Assembly: GCA_949448405.1 (NCBI GenBank)
Contig: CASTFX010000066.1
Span: forward strand, 1 to 6,908
Direction of reading: 5' to 3'
DNA from: an uncultured Clostridia bacterium
GTDB taxonomy: Bacteria; Bacillota; Clostridia; TANB77; CAG-508
Length of the DNA: 6,908 nucleotides
The translations under genes and the position numbers were made by a program. The notes beneath the pieces were generated by a model. That model made no database searches. It had not been told where the DNA came from and saw only the letters and a list, made by a program, of their open reading frames with translations. How positions within the stretch are numbered: the first letter of the stretch is position 1; each line of letters starts with the position of its first letter. This document shows, in pieces, positions 5,622 to 6,908 of the stretch.

Positions 5622-5650
5622 ATTATACACCTTTTATTCATTCTTGTCTA
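5622..5650 (-). promoter_or_regulatory. Promoter for the candidate small RNA
   Basis: Minus strand TAGACA (5645-5650, five of six to TTGACA), 17-base spacer, TATAAT (5622-5627). It overlaps the last codons of the PBECR2-like gene. The expected start is near 5615, about ten bases before the RNA's closing stem. The spacer and first half of the -10 are identical over 14 bases to the folT promoter. Confidence 0.65.
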
Positions 5651-6030
5651 GCTTTCCAAATAATTTTCCCTCTATTTGTTATAGTTTGCTTCAATGTTCT
5701 TTCATTTAATTGCATTAATGTTATTATTGAATTTTTACAATGTTCTTCATCTGTTCTAATTGCGAGTTTTACAACTATTCTACCATTTTTATCTATATCT
5801 TTTACATGCTTTAAATATATCAATGTTTCTTTATGCCTATTGTCCTCAATTATATAATCTGGTTTTTCAATTATATCCTTTATGTATATTTTTAATTCAT
5901 TATATTCTTTTTTATGACGTATAAGTATGTGTTCATTTAATCTTTCGTCTGTTAAAATTACTTCCCTTGTTATTAATTCTTCTTTATATTTGCCAAGCTT
6001 CTTTTCATCTAAATTTGCTACAAATTGCAA
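5638..6030 (-). CDS. PBECR2-like nuclease-fold protein (barnase-EndoU-ColicinE5/D-RelE superfamily), TTG start
   Basis: A 130-residue protein resembling the PBECR2 type of the phage-associated barnase-EndoU-colicin-RelE fold, members of which are proposed RNases. The pattern seen is ILTDERLNEHILIRH (residues 25-39, with His34, Arg38 and His39), PDYIIED (57-63), a strand with LIYLKHVKD (70-78), then KNSIITLMQL (99-108) and a C-terminal RGKIIWK. This order (HxxxRH, PDYI, KNSIIT, terminal aromatic-Lys) fits my memory of the family, but the activity is not shown by sequence alone. There is no cognate antitoxin gene next to it. The start is TTG 6030 with AAGGG six bases upstream; the nearest upstream ATG is out of frame and followed by a stop. 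It lies 33 bases after yraN and so probably belongs to the dprA-yraN transcript. It holds one of only two CGT arginine codons in the window. Confidence 0.68.
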   Translation of the reverse strand: MQFVANLDEKKLGKYKEELITREVILTDERLNEHILIRHKKEYNELKIYIKDIIEKPDYIIEDNRHKETLIYLKHVKDIDKNGRIVVKLAIRTDEEHCKNSIITLMQLNERTLKQTITNRGKIIWKARQE

Positions 6031-6036
6031 TTTTTT

Positions 6037-6041
6037 CCCTT
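6037..6041 (-). promoter_or_regulatory. Ribosome binding site supporting a TTG start
   Basis: AAGGG, a six-base A spacer, then TTG 6030. No ATG or GTG start in this frame lies between the upstream stop and the conserved region, so this site decides the start. Confidence 0.6.
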
Positions 6042-6063
6042 CTTCTAATTCATTTTACTAAAT

Positions 6064-6420
6064 TCACATTATTTCTTTTATATGATTTATCTTTATTCCT
6101 CCACGCTTTAACATATATACTTCTATTACATCTATTCTTGTATAGGCTTCTTCCATTTTAGTTTTATATAGGAAATATCTTGCTGCTTCATATATGTGTT
6201 TTTGTTTTTTGCTATCTACTGCTTCCCTGGCTTCTCCATACCTCTTACTTGTTCTTGTTTTTACTTCAACAAATATTATCGTATCTTTTTCTTTTGCAAC
6301 TATATCTATTTCTCCTTGTATACACCTAAAATTCATACATATTATTGTGTATCCATGTTGTTGCAAATAAGTTTTAGCTTCTGTTTCTCCTTGTTTTCCT
6401 TCTACTTGTTTTTCATTCAT
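6064..6420 (-). CDS. yraN: UPF0102 / YraN family endonuclease-fold protein
   Basis: A 118-residue protein of the widely conserved YraN (UPF0102) family, which has the restriction-endonuclease-like PD-(D/E)xK fold and an unsettled role in DNA processing. Features seen: GETEAKTYLQQHGYTII (residues 11-27), NFRCIQGEIDIVAKEKDTIIFVEVKTR (30-56) with the likely metal-binding residues in GEID and EVK, then a KKQKHIYEAARYFL helix and RIDVIEVY near the end. The length is typical. The start is ATG 6420, three bases after the dprA stop, and its ribosome binding site GAAGGG lies in the last dprA codons, so translation is probably coupled. dprA-yraN proximity is common in Firmicutes. The gene has a CGT codon (LKRGG) followed by GGA that is read normally as Arg-Gly; it has no CGG. 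Confidence 0.93.
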   Translation of the reverse strand: MNEKQVEGKQGETEAKTYLQQHGYTIICMNFRCIQGEIDIVAKEKDTIIFVEVKTRTSKRYGEAREAVDSKKQKHIYEAARYFLYKTKMEEAYTRIDVIEVYMLKRGGIKINHIKEIM

Positions 6421-6423
6421 CTT

Positions 6424-6908
6424 TTATTTCCCTTCTAAATTATATCTATATTTGTTTTCGTGTTTCTTAATCAGTCCTTCAAGTTCCATCATAAATAACA
6501 TAGAATATACTTCTGTTATATCCATTTTAGTCTTTAGACTTATTTCATCTACACTTAATGGCTCATATAATAATTTATACATTTCTCTATATTCTTCTGG
6601 GATTTCGTTTAAACTAATTTGTTTAGCTTGATTTTCTTTCTCTAATTCGTCTATTGTAATTTGTTTATAATTATCTACTCCATATTCTTGAATTATATCT
6701 TTTGGAGTTTGCACAAGTATAGCACCTTTTTTTATTAATATATTTGTACCTATTCCTTTAGAATTTGTAATAGCACTTGGTATACAAAAAATATCTTTTC
6801 CTTGCTCTTTTGCATATCTTGCTGTTATAGTTGTTCCGCTTCTATATTCTGCTGCTACTACTAGTACTCCCAAGCTTAACGCACTCACTATCCTATTTCT
6901 TTGTCTAA
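6424..6908 (-). CDS. dprA: DNA processing protein DprA, C-terminal part
   Basis: The gene enters from the right edge; the last 160 codons are visible, in frame from position 6906. DprA binds single-stranded DNA and loads RecA during natural transformation. The fragment starts within the Rossmann-like domain at RQRNRIVSALSLGVLVV, the conserved RNRIxSxLS motif, followed by AEYRSGTTITARYA and GTNILIKKGA. A C-terminal winged-helix domain follows (about the last 60 residues, from IPEEYREMYKLL to ELEGLIKKHENKYRYN), as in many DprA proteins. An apparent GTG start at 6888 is internal to the motif and is not the real start. The Arg in the RNRI motif is AGG, which shows that AGG keeps its normal meaning. 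S-GGA at 6836-6838 (AGC GGA) is an out-of-frame CGG that is read normally. Confidence 0.95.
   Translation of the reverse strand, partial: RQRNRIVSALSLGVLVVAAEYRSGTTITARYAKEQGKDIFCIPSAITNSKGIGTNILIKKGAILVQTPKDIIQEYGVDNYKQITIDELEKENQAKQISLNEIPEEYREMYKLLYEPLSVDEISLKTKMDITEVYSMLFMMELEGLIKKHENKYRYNLEGK

Overview
The window is strongly AT-rich, and all of its protein genes are read from the minus strand. Gene content (minD-minE-rodA, a THF-riboswitch-controlled folate ECF transporter, dprA-yraN), GGAGG-type ribosome binding sites and sigma-A-like promoters point to a low-GC Firmicute, most likely an anaerobic, possibly uncultured member of the Clostridia. TAA, TAG and TGA are all used as stops. Arginine is encoded almost entirely by AGA/AGG.

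Layout in the direction of transcription (right to left): (1) the 3' part of dprA, yraN and a PBECR2-like nuclease-fold gene; (2) a gene-free stretch of about 360 bases holding a candidate structured small RNA with its own promoter and terminator, then the promoter and THF riboswitch of the next operon; (3) folT-folC-ecfA-ecfT, a folate uptake and polyglutamylation operon; (4) a small single-span membrane protein gene with its own promoter; (5) minD-minE-rodA, for division-site placement and wall elongation, with rodA running off the left edge. Folate enters through FolT plus the EcfT/EcfA module, FolC traps it as polyglutamate, and tetrahydrofolate feeds back on the operon through the riboswitch.

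The most unusual signal is a consistent recoding pattern. Four conserved genes (minE, ecfA, folC, folT) are broken in the standard reading by six one-base insertions. All six are the same event: an extra C directly before a glycine codon, making an in-frame CGG followed by A or T. Skipping that C restores full-length, family-conserved proteins with exact codon arithmetic. There is no in-frame CGG in the window that reads normally, whereas five phase-shifted C|GG occurrences (NNC GGN) are ordinary. The simplest biological reading is that CGG is not decoded as a triplet here and causes +1 frameshifting, or that CGGN is read as a four-base glycine codon. A systematic sequence error is the main alternative and cannot be excluded from the sequence alone.
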